The notes under the pieces were generated by a model that made no database searches, had not been told where the DNA came from, and was given only the letters and a program-made list of their open reading frames with translations. Of a stretch of 64,000 nt of DNA, positions 33,896 through 44,376 are shown one piece after another (position 1 is the first letter of the stretch; the number at the start of each line of letters is the position of its first letter). The stretch covers positions 1-64,000 of the forward strand of contig NZ_JASCTH010000003.1 in NCBI RefSeq assembly GCF_030009775.1, given 5' to 3'. The translations under genes were made by a program, and so were the position numbers. The DNA is from Actinoplanes sandaracinus. Lineage in GTDB: Bacteria; Actinomycetota; Actinomycetes; Mycobacteriales; Micromonosporaceae.

Positions 33896-35325
33896 GTGAC
33901 ATCGTGGTGATCGGCGCCGGGGTGGGCGGCCTGGCCGCCGCCGTGCGCCTGGCCGCCGCCGGGCACCGGGTGACGGTGCACGAGCGCGCCGCGGAGGCGG
34001 GCGGGAAGCTGGCGGTGTACGAGCGGGACGGCTACCGCTTCGACACCGGCCCGAGCCTGCTCACGCTGCCGCAGGTGTTCGAGGAGCTGGACCTGGGGTT
34101 GACGCCGGAGCCGCTGGACCCGGTGGTGCGGCACGTCTTCCCGGACGGGGTGGTGCTCGACTCGTCGTCCGATCATCGCGTGTTCGTGGAGCGGATCTGG
34201 TCGGTGCTGGGCGGGGACGCGGCCCGCGACTGGGACCGATTCTGGAGGCGGGCGGCGCGGATCTGGCACGCCTCGTGGGAGTCGGTGCTGCAACGGCCGG
34301 TGACGGCGGCCTCTCTGGCCCGGCTCGCCTGGCGGGTGGGTGATCTGGCGGCGATCGCACCGGGTCTGTCGTTGCGCGGGCTGGGCCGCCGCTATCTGCG
34401 CGATCCGCGGTTGCGGATGCTGCTGGACCGCTACGCCACCTACACCGGCGCCGATCCGCGTCGCGCGCCGGCGGCGCTCGCGGCGATCCCCTACGCGGAA
34501 CTCGCGCACGGTGGCTGGTATCTGCCGGGCGGTCTCGGCACGATCGCCGCGGCGCTGCGCGCGCGATGCGAGGATCTCGGGGTACGGGTGGAGCTGAATT
34601 CCGAGGTCGCGGCGATCGAGGCCGACCAGAAGGTCCGCGGGGTACGGCTGGCGTCGGGCCGTTTCGTGCCGGCCGACATCGTCGTGTCGAATGTGGACGC
34701 CCTCACGCTGTACCGGGATCTGCTGCCGGCTCCCGGTCGGCTGGCCGGGCTGACCGACCGCAGTCTGGCCGGGTTTGTCCTGCTGTTGGGGGTGCGCGGC
34801 GACACCGCGGAGCTGGCCCATCACACGGTCTTCTTCCCGCGCCACTACGACGCCGAGTTCGACGCGATCTTCCCGGCGGCGGGCCGGCGGGCGCGGCCGG
34901 TGGACGACCCGGCGGTGTTCGTCACCCGGGCCGCCGATCCGGCGGTGCACCCGCAGGGACACGAGGCGTGGTTCGTGCTGGTGAACGCCCCCCGGCACGG
35001 CACCGGCCGGTCCGCTGTGGACTGGCGGCGGCCGGGTCTGGCCGGCGCGTACGCCGATCATGTGCTGGACGTGCTGGCCCGGCGCGGGCTGGACGTACGG
35101 GACCGTCTGGAGTTCACCGAGACGCGGACGCCGGCGGACCTGGCCGAGGCCGCGGGCGCGCCGGGCGGGGCGATCTACGGCACGGCAGGTGGCCTGCTGC
35201 GGCCCGGCAACCGGGGGCCGGTCGACGGATTGTTCCTGGTCGGCGGGTCGGTTCATCCGGGCGGCGGGTTGCCGATGGTGACCCTGTCGGCCCGGATCGT
35301 GGCCGACCAGATCGGCGCCGCCTGA
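33892..35325 (+). CDS. Phytoene desaturase-like carotenoid oxidoreductase (CrtI/CrtD family)
   Basis: A 477-residue FAD enzyme. DIVVIGAGVGGLAAAVRLAAAG with HERAAEAGGKLA is the dinucleotide-binding motif, GYRFDTGPSLLTLP follows, and the C-terminal LFLVGGSVHPGGGLPMVTLSA is the CrtI-family signature. The GTG at 33892 has GGGAGGG six bases upstream, better than the ATG at 33886. Beside cruF and a glycosyltransferase it may be the 3,4-desaturase of a 1-hydroxy carotenoid (CrtD) rather than the main phytoene desaturase; sequence alone does not decide. Confidence 0.87.
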   Translation: MSDIVVIGAGVGGLAAAVRLAAAGHRVTVHERAAEAGGKLAVYERDGYRFDTGPSLLTLPQVFEELDLGLTPEPLDPVVRHVFPDGVVLDSSSDHRVFVERIWSVLGGDAARDWDRFWRRAARIWHASWESVLQRPVTAASLARLAWRVGDLAAIAPGLSLRGLGRRYLRDPRLRMLLDRYATYTGADPRRAPAALAAIPYAELAHGGWYLPGGLGTIAAALRARCEDLGVRVELNSEVAAIEADQKVRGVRLASGRFVPADIVVSNVDALTLYRDLLPAPGRLAGLTDRSLAGFVLLLGVRGDTAELAHHTVFFPRHYDAEFDAIFPAAGRRARPVDDPAVFVTRAADPAVHPQGHEAWFVLVNAPRHGTGRSAVDWRRPGLAGAYADHVLDVLARRGLDVRDRLEFTETRTPADLAEAAGAPGGAIYGTAGGLLRPGNRGPVDGLFLVGGSVHPGGGLPMVTLSARIVADQIGAA

Positions 35326-35350
35326 GGCGAAGCCCGGACGGCGCCGCGCC

Positions 35351-37066
35351 TCAGGTCGCGGAGCGGGCGGCGAGGAACGCCTTGGCCATCGCGGAGGCGA
35401 GGTCGGCCGGGTTACGGGCGGCGATGGCCTGGCCGCCGGTGGCCTTGGCCATGTCCTGGAGCGCGTTCATGTTGGCGTCGGGTCCGTAACCGACCGCGAT
35501 GACCGGAACCGGCCGTGCCGGGTCCTGGGCGGCGCCGAGCCGTTTCAGGAAGTCCTGATGGGACATCGCGAACCGGGTCCCGCCGTCGGTGCCGTCGGTG
35601 AGCACGACCACCACGGCCGGCCGGCCCGCCTGCACCTTCGGGCGCATGACGGCGATGCCGTCGAGCACGCTCTGGTAGAGCGGTGTGCCCGCGCTCGCCT
35701 GCGGGCCGTAGGCGCCGATCTTCTCGGCCAGGGCCTCTCGCCGGGACTTGCCGCCGACGTCGGCGGCGATCGGGCCGATCGAGACGACCTCGGTGTGTGC
35801 GGGGTCGCTCACCGAGCCGGCGCCGAAATACCACATGCCGATCGTGGTCTGTTCGTTGAACAGTTCGGCCGCGCTGGCGCCGGACTCGCGCAGCAGCGAC
35901 GCCTTGGTGGCCGTCCCGGCGCCGATCTTCTCGTTCATCGAGCCGGAGTTGTCGATCAGCAGCAGCACCTGGAACGCCAGGCTCTGGAACTGCGCCCACT
36001 GCTTGACCGGGGCGAGCATCTCCGCCGCCGAGTCGGGCAGCCGGGCGCCGCCGGCGGTGGGCTGGGTGCGGAAGCCGGCCGCGGTGACGGCCGATTTGCT
36101 GATAGCGTCACGCAACTGCTCGGCCAGGCCCGCCTTGACACCCTTGCGGACGGCGAACGGATAGTCGGCCTCGATCTGCCCGTCGACCGGCACCGACGCG
36201 ATCAGCGGGATCCGGTACCCGCCTTTCTGATAGATGGTGACCTGCTGCTCGACCACCGGGAAGACACCGACCTGGAAGGACGCGGTGACGGCGTCGGTCT
36301 GCCTGCTCATCTGGGCGATCAGGGCGGACGGGTCGGCGGCGGCCTCGGTGAGCCGGCTGCGCAGAGTGAGCGCCCGGAGCTGGGCGATGCCGGGATCCTT
36401 CGTGGTCAGCGCGGTCGCCGCGTGCACCCCGTGGACGCTGAGCAGGCCGGTGGTGGTGATCAGCGGGTCGGGCATGGTGATGACCGGGACGCGGTCCTCG
36501 GTGACGGCCTGGATGAGCCCGGCCCAGGCGGTCTTGCCGTCCTTCGCGTACTGGGCGGTGAGCGCCGCCGGCGAAGCCAGCACGATCGGTGACCAGCCGA
36601 GCGTGGCGCCCGAGGTCTGGTAGACGTGCTTGCGGTCCGCGGCGATCCTCAGCCAGGCGCTGGAAGACGGCACCCAGACGTCCGGCTGGTCCTCGGCGTC
36701 GACGGTGACGCCCGGCTCCTCGGCCCGCACCTGGATCGCCGAGCAGCGCTGCCCGGCCGGTTTGAGGGTGGCGGCGGCCTGGCTGATCACCGGCTCCATC
36801 TCGGGCGCCACGGCAACGGTGAGCTCGGGATCGGGGCAGGGGGTGACGCTGGGCTGGGTCGCCGACGCCACGGGCGCGGCGCTGGGCTGGGTGACGGGCT
36901 GGGAGGAGCCGTTGCTCATCAGCTGCCAGGCGACGCCACCGGCGACCAGGAGAACCGTGATGACCAGGCCGGCGGCCAGCAGGACACGCCCACGGGCCTG
37001 TGGCGGATCGTGCCACTCGCCGTGGTCCGGCGCGGGCAACTGCCTTGGCCACTCGTTGTCGGACAT
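35351..37066 (-). CDS. Membrane-anchored substrate-binding plus VWA domain protein
   Basis: A 571-residue protein. A transmembrane helix (about residues 28-48) anchors a periplasmic-binding-like domain (PDPELTVAVAPEMEPVISQAAATL to about residue 320), followed by a von Willebrand A domain with the metal site DNSGSMNEK (about residue 365), GMWYFGAG and VVLTDGTDGG. Such fusions are widespread in Actinobacteria and are of unknown function. The ATG has GGGTGG upstream. Convergent with the desaturase gene, 25 bases apart. Confidence 0.85.
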   Translation of the reverse strand: MSDNEWPRQLPAPDHGEWHDPPQARGRVLLAAGLVITVLLVAGGVAWQLMSNGSSQPVTQPSAAPVASATQPSVTPCPDPELTVAVAPEMEPVISQAAATLKPAGQRCSAIQVRAEEPGVTVDAEDQPDVWVPSSSAWLRIAADRKHVYQTSGATLGWSPIVLASPAALTAQYAKDGKTAWAGLIQAVTEDRVPVITMPDPLITTTGLLSVHGVHAATALTTKDPGIAQLRALTLRSRLTEAAADPSALIAQMSRQTDAVTASFQVGVFPVVEQQVTIYQKGGYRIPLIASVPVDGQIEADYPFAVRKGVKAGLAEQLRDAISKSAVTAAGFRTQPTAGGARLPDSAAEMLAPVKQWAQFQSLAFQVLLLIDNSGSMNEKIGAGTATKASLLRESGASAAELFNEQTTIGMWYFGAGSVSDPAHTEVVSIGPIAADVGGKSRREALAEKIGAYGPQASAGTPLYQSVLDGIAVMRPKVQAGRPAVVVVLTDGTDGGTRFAMSHQDFLKRLGAAQDPARPVPVIAVGYGPDANMNALQDMAKATGGQAIAARNPADLASAMAKAFLAARSAT

Positions 37067-37182
37067 GCCACCCAGCCCGTCGTTGAGGTTGGTATCGATG
37101 CCTGCCGGATAGTAGTCCGGGTTTCATGTCCCGCAATGGTTCAGTAAACGAAGTGCCACATCACGGCACATTTGTCGGGTGT

Positions 37183-37941
37183 TCACGATGCCATCCGGGG
37201 CTCGGCGACAGCGATCACTATCAGTTCCCCGTCGCCGCTGAGGCCGGCCGGCTCCCGGCTCCAGCCGCCGTAGAGCTCGTCCACCCGGAACCCGGCGGCA
37301 CGCAGCGACTCGCGCAGCTGGTCCTCGTCGCGGAACCGGTGCACGGCCGTGCTGGTCAGCTCCAGACCCTCGGGGAACAGGTAGTGATGGACGACGGAGT
37401 ACGTCTCGCCGGGCCCGGCCTTGGCGCTCTCGGTCCACGCCTGGACCGCCGAGCCGTCGGCGAGCACGATCGACCGCTCGGTCGACTCCCTGGTCCACCG
37501 CTCCCACGGCTGGGCCGCCGGGTCCCGGCTGTCGAGGATCAGCCGCCCGTCGGTGACCAGGCACTCACGCAGGGCGCGTAGCGCGCCGGCCCACTCCTCG
37601 TCGGTCACCAGCAGCTCCGAGACGTGCCCGGTCATCAGGGCCGCGTCGAACGAGCGTGGCGGCAGGGTCTCGAACGAGCCCTCGATCCACCGGACCCGCG
37701 CGGCGCCGGGCCTGCGGCGGGCGGCGTCGAGGCTGGCGCGGGCCGGGTCGACCGCGGTCACCTCGTGACCGGCCTCGGCCACGGCGATCGCCAGGCGGCC
37801 GGTGCCGCAGCCGAGATCGAGGACCCGGGGCGCCGTGCGGTCGGCGAGGACCCTCATGAAGAAGTCGTCTTCCCAGCCCCAGATGTGTTCAGCGTCGTAG
37901 ACCTCGACCAGCCGGGGATCGCGGTACTCGCCATGCCACAC
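37183..37941 (-). CDS. Class I SAM-dependent methyltransferase
   Basis: A 252-residue methyltransferase: APRVLDLGCGTGRLAIAVAEAGHEVTAVDPA (motif I and the acidic residue after beta 2, about residues 38-68) and SFDAALMTGHVSELL (motif IV). The C-terminal half is beta-rich as in small-molecule methyltransferases. It starts with GTG six bases after a TAGGCT -10 box. Substrate unknown. Confidence 0.86.
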   Translation of the reverse strand: MWHGEYRDPRLVEVYDAEHIWGWEDDFFMRVLADRTAPRVLDLGCGTGRLAIAVAEAGHEVTAVDPARASLDAARRRPGAARVRWIEGSFETLPPRSFDAALMTGHVSELLVTDEEWAGALRALRECLVTDGRLILDSRDPAAQPWERWTRESTERSIVLADGSAVQAWTESAKAGPGETYSVVHHYLFPEGLELTSTAVHRFRDEDQLRESLRAAGFRVDELYGGWSREPAGLSGDGELIVIAVAEPRMAS

Positions 37942-37947
37942 ATCCGG

Positions 37948-37953
37948 AGCCTA
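37948..37953 (-). promoter_or_regulatory. -10 box of leaderless methyltransferase gene
   Basis: TAGGCT six bases before the GTG at 37941, with no ribosome site between them. Confidence 0.45.
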
Positions 37954-38061
37954 GACGCGGCACACCCGCTTCACCACCCTATGTGGACGGTGGAATCGCG
38001 GCGCGCGGACGCCGCCTCCGGCCGGACGGCGCGTCCCCGGGCGGAGAACAAGGGCGCACGT

Positions 38062-38979
38062 TCACAACGCGCGGACGCCGAAGGGCAGCCGTCCCGAGGC
38101 GATGTGCTCGATCACCACCTCGCGCAGGGCGGCGGCCGCGTGCGGCAGCACCGCGCCCCGGCGATGGGCCAGCGCGATGGTGCGCCGCATGCCGGGCGGC
38201 GCCAGGGGCGTCGCCCGCAGCAGGGGCCGGTTGGCCAGCACCATGCTCGGCACCAGCGCCACCCCGAGACCGGCCTCGACGAAGGCGAGCACGGCGTCCA
38301 TCTCGCCGCCCTCGACGGCGAACTTGGGCGTGAAACCGGCCCGCTCACAGGCGTGCAGGGTGACGTCGCGAATGTCGTAACCGTCGCGGAACATCACCAT
38401 CGGGGTGTGCCGCAGCTCGATCAGGTCGAGCTGACGGGCCACGGTCGGCGGCGGGCCGGAGGCGACCGAGGCCACCACGAGACTCTCCCGGAGCACCTCG
38501 GTGATCTCCAGGGCCGGGTCGACGCCCTGCTCGGGGTGGACGATGAGGGCCAGGTCGAGGGCGTGGGCGAGCAGGCCGTCGATCAGGTCCTGGGAGCTGC
38601 CCTCGCTGATGTGCAGCTGGATCTCGGGATGCTCGTCGCGGTAATCGCGGAGCACCGCCGGAACCAGGGAGGAGCACAGGCTCGGGGTGGCGCCCAGGCG
38701 GACCTCGCCACGGCGCAGGCCGACGATGTCGGCGACCGCGTCCCGGGCCGCGTCCGCGTCCGCGATCATGCGCTGAGCCAGCGGGAGGAGTATCTCCCCA
38801 GCTACCGTCAGGGTGACCCCACCGCGGATGCGCTCGAAGAGCGGCGCGCCGAGCGAGGCTTCCAGGGTGTGAATCTGCTTACTCAAGGTCGGCTGCGAAA
38901 CGCCCGTTTCGTCAGCCGCTTGGGTGAAATGTCGGGTCTCAGCCACCGCTACGAAGTATCGGAGTTGTTGCAGCTGCAC
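38062..38979 (-). CDS. LysR family transcriptional regulator, divergent from sdhCAB
   Basis: A 305-residue LTTR. The N-terminal helix-turn-helix is LRYFVAVAETRHFTQAADETGVSQPTLSKQIHTLEASLG, followed by the linker helix and a two-lobed effector domain (LGATPSLCSSLVPAVLRDYRDEHPEIQLHISEG). GTG start six bases after a TAAGCT -10 box that lies within an LTTR-type palindrome, implying repression of its own gene. Its position suggests it also controls the succinate dehydrogenase operon; effector unknown. Confidence 0.9.
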   Translation of the reverse strand: MQLQQLRYFVAVAETRHFTQAADETGVSQPTLSKQIHTLEASLGAPLFERIRGGVTLTVAGEILLPLAQRMIADADAARDAVADIVGLRRGEVRLGATPSLCSSLVPAVLRDYRDEHPEIQLHISEGSSQDLIDGLLAHALDLALIVHPEQGVDPALEITEVLRESLVVASVASGPPPTVARQLDLIELRHTPMVMFRDGYDIRDVTLHACERAGFTPKFAVEGGEMDAVLAFVEAGLGVALVPSMVLANRPLLRATPLAPPGMRRTIALAHRRGAVLPHAAAALREVVIEHIASGRLPFGVRAL

Positions 38980-38983
38980 CGTA

Positions 38984-38998
38984 ATAGCTTATCGCTAT
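38984..38998. promoter_or_regulatory. LysR box ATAGC-TTATC-GCTAT
   Basis: A perfect 5-bp inverted repeat with the LTTR T-N11-A core. It overlaps the -10 box of lysR (TAAGCT, minus strand 38986-38991) and spans about -73 to -59 relative to the predicted sdhC start at 39057, the usual recognition-site position for LTTR activators. Confidence 0.65.
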
Positions 38999-39019
38999 GG
39001 AGACCGGCCTCATCATGCA

Positions 39020-39049
39020 TTAGACGAATCGCCAGAGGCTTTCTACCTT
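39020..39049 (+). promoter_or_regulatory. sdhC promoter
   Basis: TTAGAC (39020-39025), an 18-base spacer and TACCTT (39044-39049), then 7 bases to the GTG at 39057. The mRNA is probably leaderless. Confidence 0.6.
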
Positions 39050-39056
39050 TCAGGTT

Positions 39057-39797
39057 GTGGCGGTAGACACGACTTCATCCAAGGCTTCCAAGCCGGCGGG
39101 CGCGGCAACGCCCGCTCCGGCGGCAAAGAAGCAGCGACCCTCATCAGTCGCCCTTAAATTGATCATGGCGGCCAGCGGCACGCTGCTGGTCCTCTTCCTC
39201 TTCGCGCACGCGGCGGGCAACCTCAAGATCTTCGTCGGTGAGGCCGACTTCGATCACTACGCGCACTGGCTGCGCGAGATCGGCGTCCCGCTCCTGCCGT
39301 CCGGCTGGTTCCTCTGGATCCAGCGGTTCGGCATGCTGCTCGCGATCGGTCTGCACATCTGGGCGGCCACCGTGCTGACCATCCGCGCCAAGAAGGCCCG
39401 GCCGGTCAAGTACTCGCACCGACCGAAGATCCAGGGCAGTTACGCGGCGCGCACCATGCGCTGGGGCGGCGTGATCATCGCGCTCTTCGTGATCTACCAC
39501 ATCCTCGACCTGACCACCGGGCACCTGAACCCGGTCGGTGGCGACACGGAGCCTTCCGCCCGGGTGATCGCGGACTTCGCGCCGTCGCACTGGTACGTGA
39601 CCCTCTTCTACGTCGTCGCCGTGGTGGCCGTCGGCTTCCATCTGCGGCACGGCATCTGGAGCGCGGTCCGCACGATGGGCCAGCAGACGTCGAAGGGTGA
39701 GCGCCGTGCCAAGGCGATCGCGCTGGCGCTCTCGGTGATCCTGGTCGCGATGTACCTCTCGGTGCCGTTCGCGGTCACGCTCGGATTGGTGGGTTGA
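39057..39797 (+). CDS. sdhC: Succinate dehydrogenase cytochrome b subunit
   Basis: A 246-residue membrane anchor with five hydrophobic segments (about residues 32-55, 80-105, 128-155, 178-200, 215-240), the fused-anchor B-type succinate:quinone oxidoreductase layout. Conserved heme-ligand histidines are candidates in [35 protein letters not shown] and GFHLRHGIW. It carries menaquinone reduction in the membrane. The first 28 residues are Ala/Pro/Lys-rich. Leaderless GTG start. First gene of sdhCAB. Confidence 0.93.
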   Translation: MAVDTTSSKASKPAGAATPAPAAKKQRPSSVALKLIMAASGTLLVLFLFAHAAGNLKIFVGEADFDHYAHWLREIGVPLLPSGWFLWIQRFGMLLAIGLHIWAATVLTIRAKKARPVKYSHRPKIQGSYAARTMRWGGVIIALFVIYHILDLTTGHLNPVGGDTEPSARVIADFAPSHWYVTLFYVVAVVAVGFHLRHGIWSAVRTMGQQTSKGERRAKAIALALSVILVAMYLSVPFAVTLGLVG

Positions 39798-39799
39798 TC

Positions 39800-41742
<1,943 letters not shown>

Positions 41743-41743
<1 letters not shown>

Positions 41744-42486
41744 TGGACATCAAGGTCAGGGTGTGGCGTCAATCCGGCCCCTCGGCCGGCGGGAAGATGG
41801 TCACCTACGACGTGAAGGGGATCTCCCCCGACGCGTCGTTCCTCGAGATGATCGACGTCCTCAACGAGACGCTGATCCTCAATGGTGACGACCCGATCGC
41901 GTTCGACCACGACTGCCGCGAGGGCATCTGCGGCGCGTGCAGCATGGTCATCAACGGTGTGGCGCACGGCCCGGAGAAGGCCACCACCACCTGCCAGCTG
42001 CACATGCGCAAGTTCTCCGACGGCGACGTGATCGACGTCGAGCCGTGGCGCGCCGCCGCCTTCCCGGTCATCAAGGACCTGGTCGTCGACCGCTCCGCCT
42101 TCGACAAGATCATCCAGGCCGGTGGCTACATCACCGTGCCGACCGGCACCGCCCCGGACGCCCACGCCACGCCGGTGCCGAAGAAGGATGCCGACGCCGC
42201 GTTCGAAGCGGCCACCTGCATCGGCTGCGGCGCCTGCGTGGCGGCCTGCCCGAACGGCTCGTCGATGCTGTTCACCGCCGCGAAGATCACTCACCTCGGC
42301 CTGATGCCCCAGGGCCAGCCCGAGCGCGACAGCCGCGTCATCGACATGCTGCAGGCGCAGGACGACGCCGGCTTCGGCGGCTGCACCAACGCCGGCGAGT
42401 GCACCACGGTCTGCCCGAAGGGCATCCCGCTGAGCCTCATCGGCCGCCTCAACAGCGACTACCGCAAGGCGATCACCAAGCGCTGA
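41743..42486 (+). CDS. sdhB: Succinate dehydrogenase iron-sulfur subunit
   Basis: A 247-residue ferredoxin-type subunit. Cluster ligands are visible: [2Fe-2S] in [11 protein letters not shown] with a further Cys in TTTCQL, [4Fe-4S] in [14 protein letters not shown], and [3Fe-4S]/second set in [15 protein letters not shown]. It passes electrons from SdhA to the heme anchor SdhC. Its ATG shares a base with the sdhA stop (TAATG), so translation is coupled. Two hairpins follow. Confidence 0.95.
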
Positions 42487-42501
42487 CCCTTCACTTCCGG
42501 C

Positions 42502-42527
42502 GGTGGGCCACAGCGTGGTGGCCCACC
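42502..42527 (+). terminator. First hairpin after sdhB
   Basis: GGTGGGCCAC pairs perfectly with GTGGCCCACC around a 6-base loop, with CCGG ends able to extend the stem. It starts 16 bases after the sdhB stop. Confidence 0.65.
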
Positions 42528-42542
42528 ACCGGGACAGCTCCA

Positions 42543-42572
42543 GATGCCCGGCACAATGGCGTGCCGGGCATC
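42543..42572 (+). terminator. Second hairpin after sdhB
   Basis: GATGCCCGGCAC pairs perfectly with GTGCCGGGCATC around a 6-base loop, followed by CGGCTTTCC and a T-richer tract. It is the more terminator-like of the two; tandem placement suits a highly expressed operon. Confidence 0.75.
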
Positions 42573-42653
42573 CGGCTTTCCCGTGTCTTTTCTCTGGTAC
42601 GCCGTGGGCCGCGCCCCACCGGCCCCACCGGGCCGTCGCCCCGGGGTGAGCGG

Positions 42654-43055
42654 TCAGGCGGACAGGACCTGGGCGATCGCGAGGGTGTGCTGGTACTCGC
42701 GCCAGTGAGCGAGCTTGCCGTCGCGGGTGCGAAGCACGCCGATGAACGGCGCCGCGGCGGTCACCCCGGTGTGGACGTGGGTGCCGACGAGTTCGTACTC
42801 GACGACGATCACGTCCGGGTCGGCGGTCACGTGGACGGTCACGTGGCGGCAGTCGCCGAACCGGACCGGGAACGACGCGTGGCCGGCCTCCGTATAGGCG
42901 ATGACCTGCTCCTTCCCCTCGGTGCGGACCGGTTGCCCGGGCGCGGCGAACGGCGCCTCGAGCACCACGTCGCCGGCGAGCACGGCGGGGTCGAAAGTGC
43001 TCTGGTCCGCCAGCCATCGAGCACGCATCAGGGCGAAGATCTCGGTCGGTGTCAC
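42654..43055 (-). CDS. SnoaL-like/NTF2-like domain protein
   Basis: A 133-residue cone-shaped NTF2-like protein (FALMRARWLADQSTFDPAVLAGDVVLEAPFAAPGQP and GKEQVIAYTEAGHASFPVRFGD, ending with LRTRDGKLAHWREYQH). Such proteins are ketosteroid-isomerase-like enzymes or ligand binders; substrate unknown. The GTG at 43055 has AGGAGGT at normal distance. It is divergent from a TetR gene, with two operator-like palindromes between, so it is probably that regulator's target. Confidence 0.82.
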   Translation of the reverse strand: MTPTEIFALMRARWLADQSTFDPAVLAGDVVLEAPFAAPGQPVRTEGKEQVIAYTEAGHASFPVRFGDCRHVTVHVTADPDVIVVEYELVGTHVHTGVTAAAPFIGVLRTRDGKLAHWREYQHTLAIAQVLSA

Positions 43056-43077
43056 GGCGATACCTCCTCGGCTAAGC

Positions 43078-43122
43078 TGAGTCGGCACTCAACTTCAACC
43101 GACAATAGTGAGTGGAGACTCA
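43078..43122. promoter_or_regulatory. Twin TetR operators TGAGT-N4-ACTCA
   Basis: Two palindromes, TGAGTCGGCACTCA (43078-43091) and TGAGTGGAGACTCA (43109-43122), start 31 bases apart, close to three helical turns, between the divergent SnoaL-like and tetR genes. The second ends two bases before the tetR start. The shared half-sites and helical phasing strongly suggest cooperative repressor binding. Confidence 0.7.
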
Positions 43123-43124
43123 AC

Positions 43125-43676
43125 TTGCCAGTGGATCCGCCGCTGCGCGCCGACGCCCAGCGCAACCGGGCACGCATCCTGGACGCCGCGGAGGCGGTCT
43201 TCTCCGAGCTCGGGGCGGGCGCGTCGACCGAGGAGGTGGCACGCCGGGCGGGCGTCGCCATCGGCACGGTGTTCCGCCACTTCCCCACCAAGGACGACCT
43301 GCTGGCCGCGATCATGAAACGGCTGCTGGCCCGGCTGGCCGCATCGGCCGGGCGGCTCGGCGGCCCGGACGGGCTGTTCGAGTTCTTCACCGGCATGGTC
43401 GCCGAGGCCGCCGGCATCCGGGCCGTCGTCGATCTGCTGGCCCGGGGCGGCACGGACATCCGGCTGCCGGACGCGGTCGGGCCGCTCACCGCGGCGGTGG
43501 GCGAGCTGCTCGGTCAGGCACAGGAGGCCGGCACGGTCTCTGACGGCGTCCGGCTGCCCGAGGTGATGGCGTTGCTGGTCAGCGTCAGCCAGGGGGCGCT
43601 GTACGGCGGATGGGACGCGGAGCTGCGCACCCGTACCCTCGCGGTGGTCTTCGCGGGCTTGAAACAGCGTTCCTGA
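43125..43676 (+). CDS. TetR/AcrR family regulator
   Basis: A 183-residue repressor. The DNA-binding part is RARILDAAEAVFSELGAGASTEEVARRAGVAIGTVFRHFPTKDDLLAAIM (residues about 14-65); the rest is a helical ligand domain with an SBD-like GALYGGWDAELRTRTL end. The TTG at 43125 is preferred (GGAG seven bases upstream); a GTG at 43131 is the alternative. Autoregulation and control of the divergent SnoaL-like gene are inferred from the paired operators. Confidence 0.87.
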   Translation: MPVDPPLRADAQRNRARILDAAEAVFSELGAGASTEEVARRAGVAIGTVFRHFPTKDDLLAAIMKRLLARLAASAGRLGGPDGLFEFFTGMVAEAAGIRAVVDLLARGGTDIRLPDAVGPLTAAVGELLGQAQEAGTVSDGVRLPEVMALLVSVSQGALYGGWDAELRTRTLAVVFAGLKQRS

Positions 43677-43743
43677 GCCGCCGCGCCCTCAGGGCCGCCT
43701 CAACGCGCGCGAAGCCGCCCGGAGAACCAGCCGGGGTCGACCT

Positions 43744-44328
43744 TCAGCCGCCGAGGCCGGCGTACAGGAACGTGGTGAGGGTTTCGATCATCTCGTCCTC
43801 GCCGGAGGCGGGGATGGCGCCGGTGAACCAGGCGGCGGCGACGGCCGAGATCGTGGTGGTGAAGAGCGACGCCGCGACCAGGGGATCACCGTGCAGATCG
43901 AGGCCGGCGAGATGGCCGGCGATGTGGCGCAGGTCGGGCTCCAGCATCTCCCGGGAGCGCCGCGCGAACTCCTCGTCGACGATGGCGGCCTGGTGGAGCG
44001 CGGACATGACCGCCCGGTGCCCCCGGTAGAAGTTCCAGTAGACGGCGACATGCCAGCGGACCGCCTCACGGTCGCGGAAGTCGTCGAGATGACCGGCCAG
44101 CTCCGCGCTCGCGTCACCCTCGGCGAGCAGGTCGGCGAGCAGCGCCTCGAGCAGTTTCTCCTTGCTCGTGAAGTGCTTGTAGAACGAGCCGGTGGCGCGC
44201 CCCGCCTCCGCCGTGATGTCGGTGATCTTGGTGTTCAGATAGCCCACCCGCTCGAACACCCGGATCGCGGCCGCCTTCAGCTCCGCCTCGGTCTGTGCAG
44301 CCTGCTGCCTACGTGCGCCGACGACCAC
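43744..44328 (-). CDS. TetR/AcrR family regulator
   Basis: A 194-residue TetR protein with helix-turn-helix region AELKAAAIRVFERVGYLNTKITDITAEAGRATGSFYKHFTSKEKLLEALL and a helical C-terminal domain. The GTG at 44328 has GGAGGGGGATGAG upstream. It is divergent from an FAD monooxygenase whose promoter is covered by inverted repeats, so it probably represses that gene in the absence of an aromatic or drug-like ligand. Confidence 0.88.
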   Translation of the reverse strand: MVVGARRQQAAQTEAELKAAAIRVFERVGYLNTKITDITAEAGRATGSFYKHFTSKEKLLEALLADLLAEGDASAELAGHLDDFRDREAVRWHVAVYWNFYRGHRAVMSALHQAAIVDEEFARRSREMLEPDLRHIAGHLAGLDLHGDPLVAASLFTTTISAVAAAWFTGAIPASGEDEMIETLTTFLYAGLGG

Positions 44329-44347
44329 CGCTCATCCCCCTCCCGCC

Positions 44348-44376
44348 TTGACGGAGGTTATCAGCGACCCTATGGT
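44348..44376 (+). promoter_or_regulatory. Promoter of FAD monooxygenase gene
   Basis: TTGACG (44348-44353), exactly 17 bases, TATGGT (44371-44376), then six bases to the ATG at 44383. The best sigma-70-type promoter in the window; the transcript should be leaderless. Confidence 0.7.
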
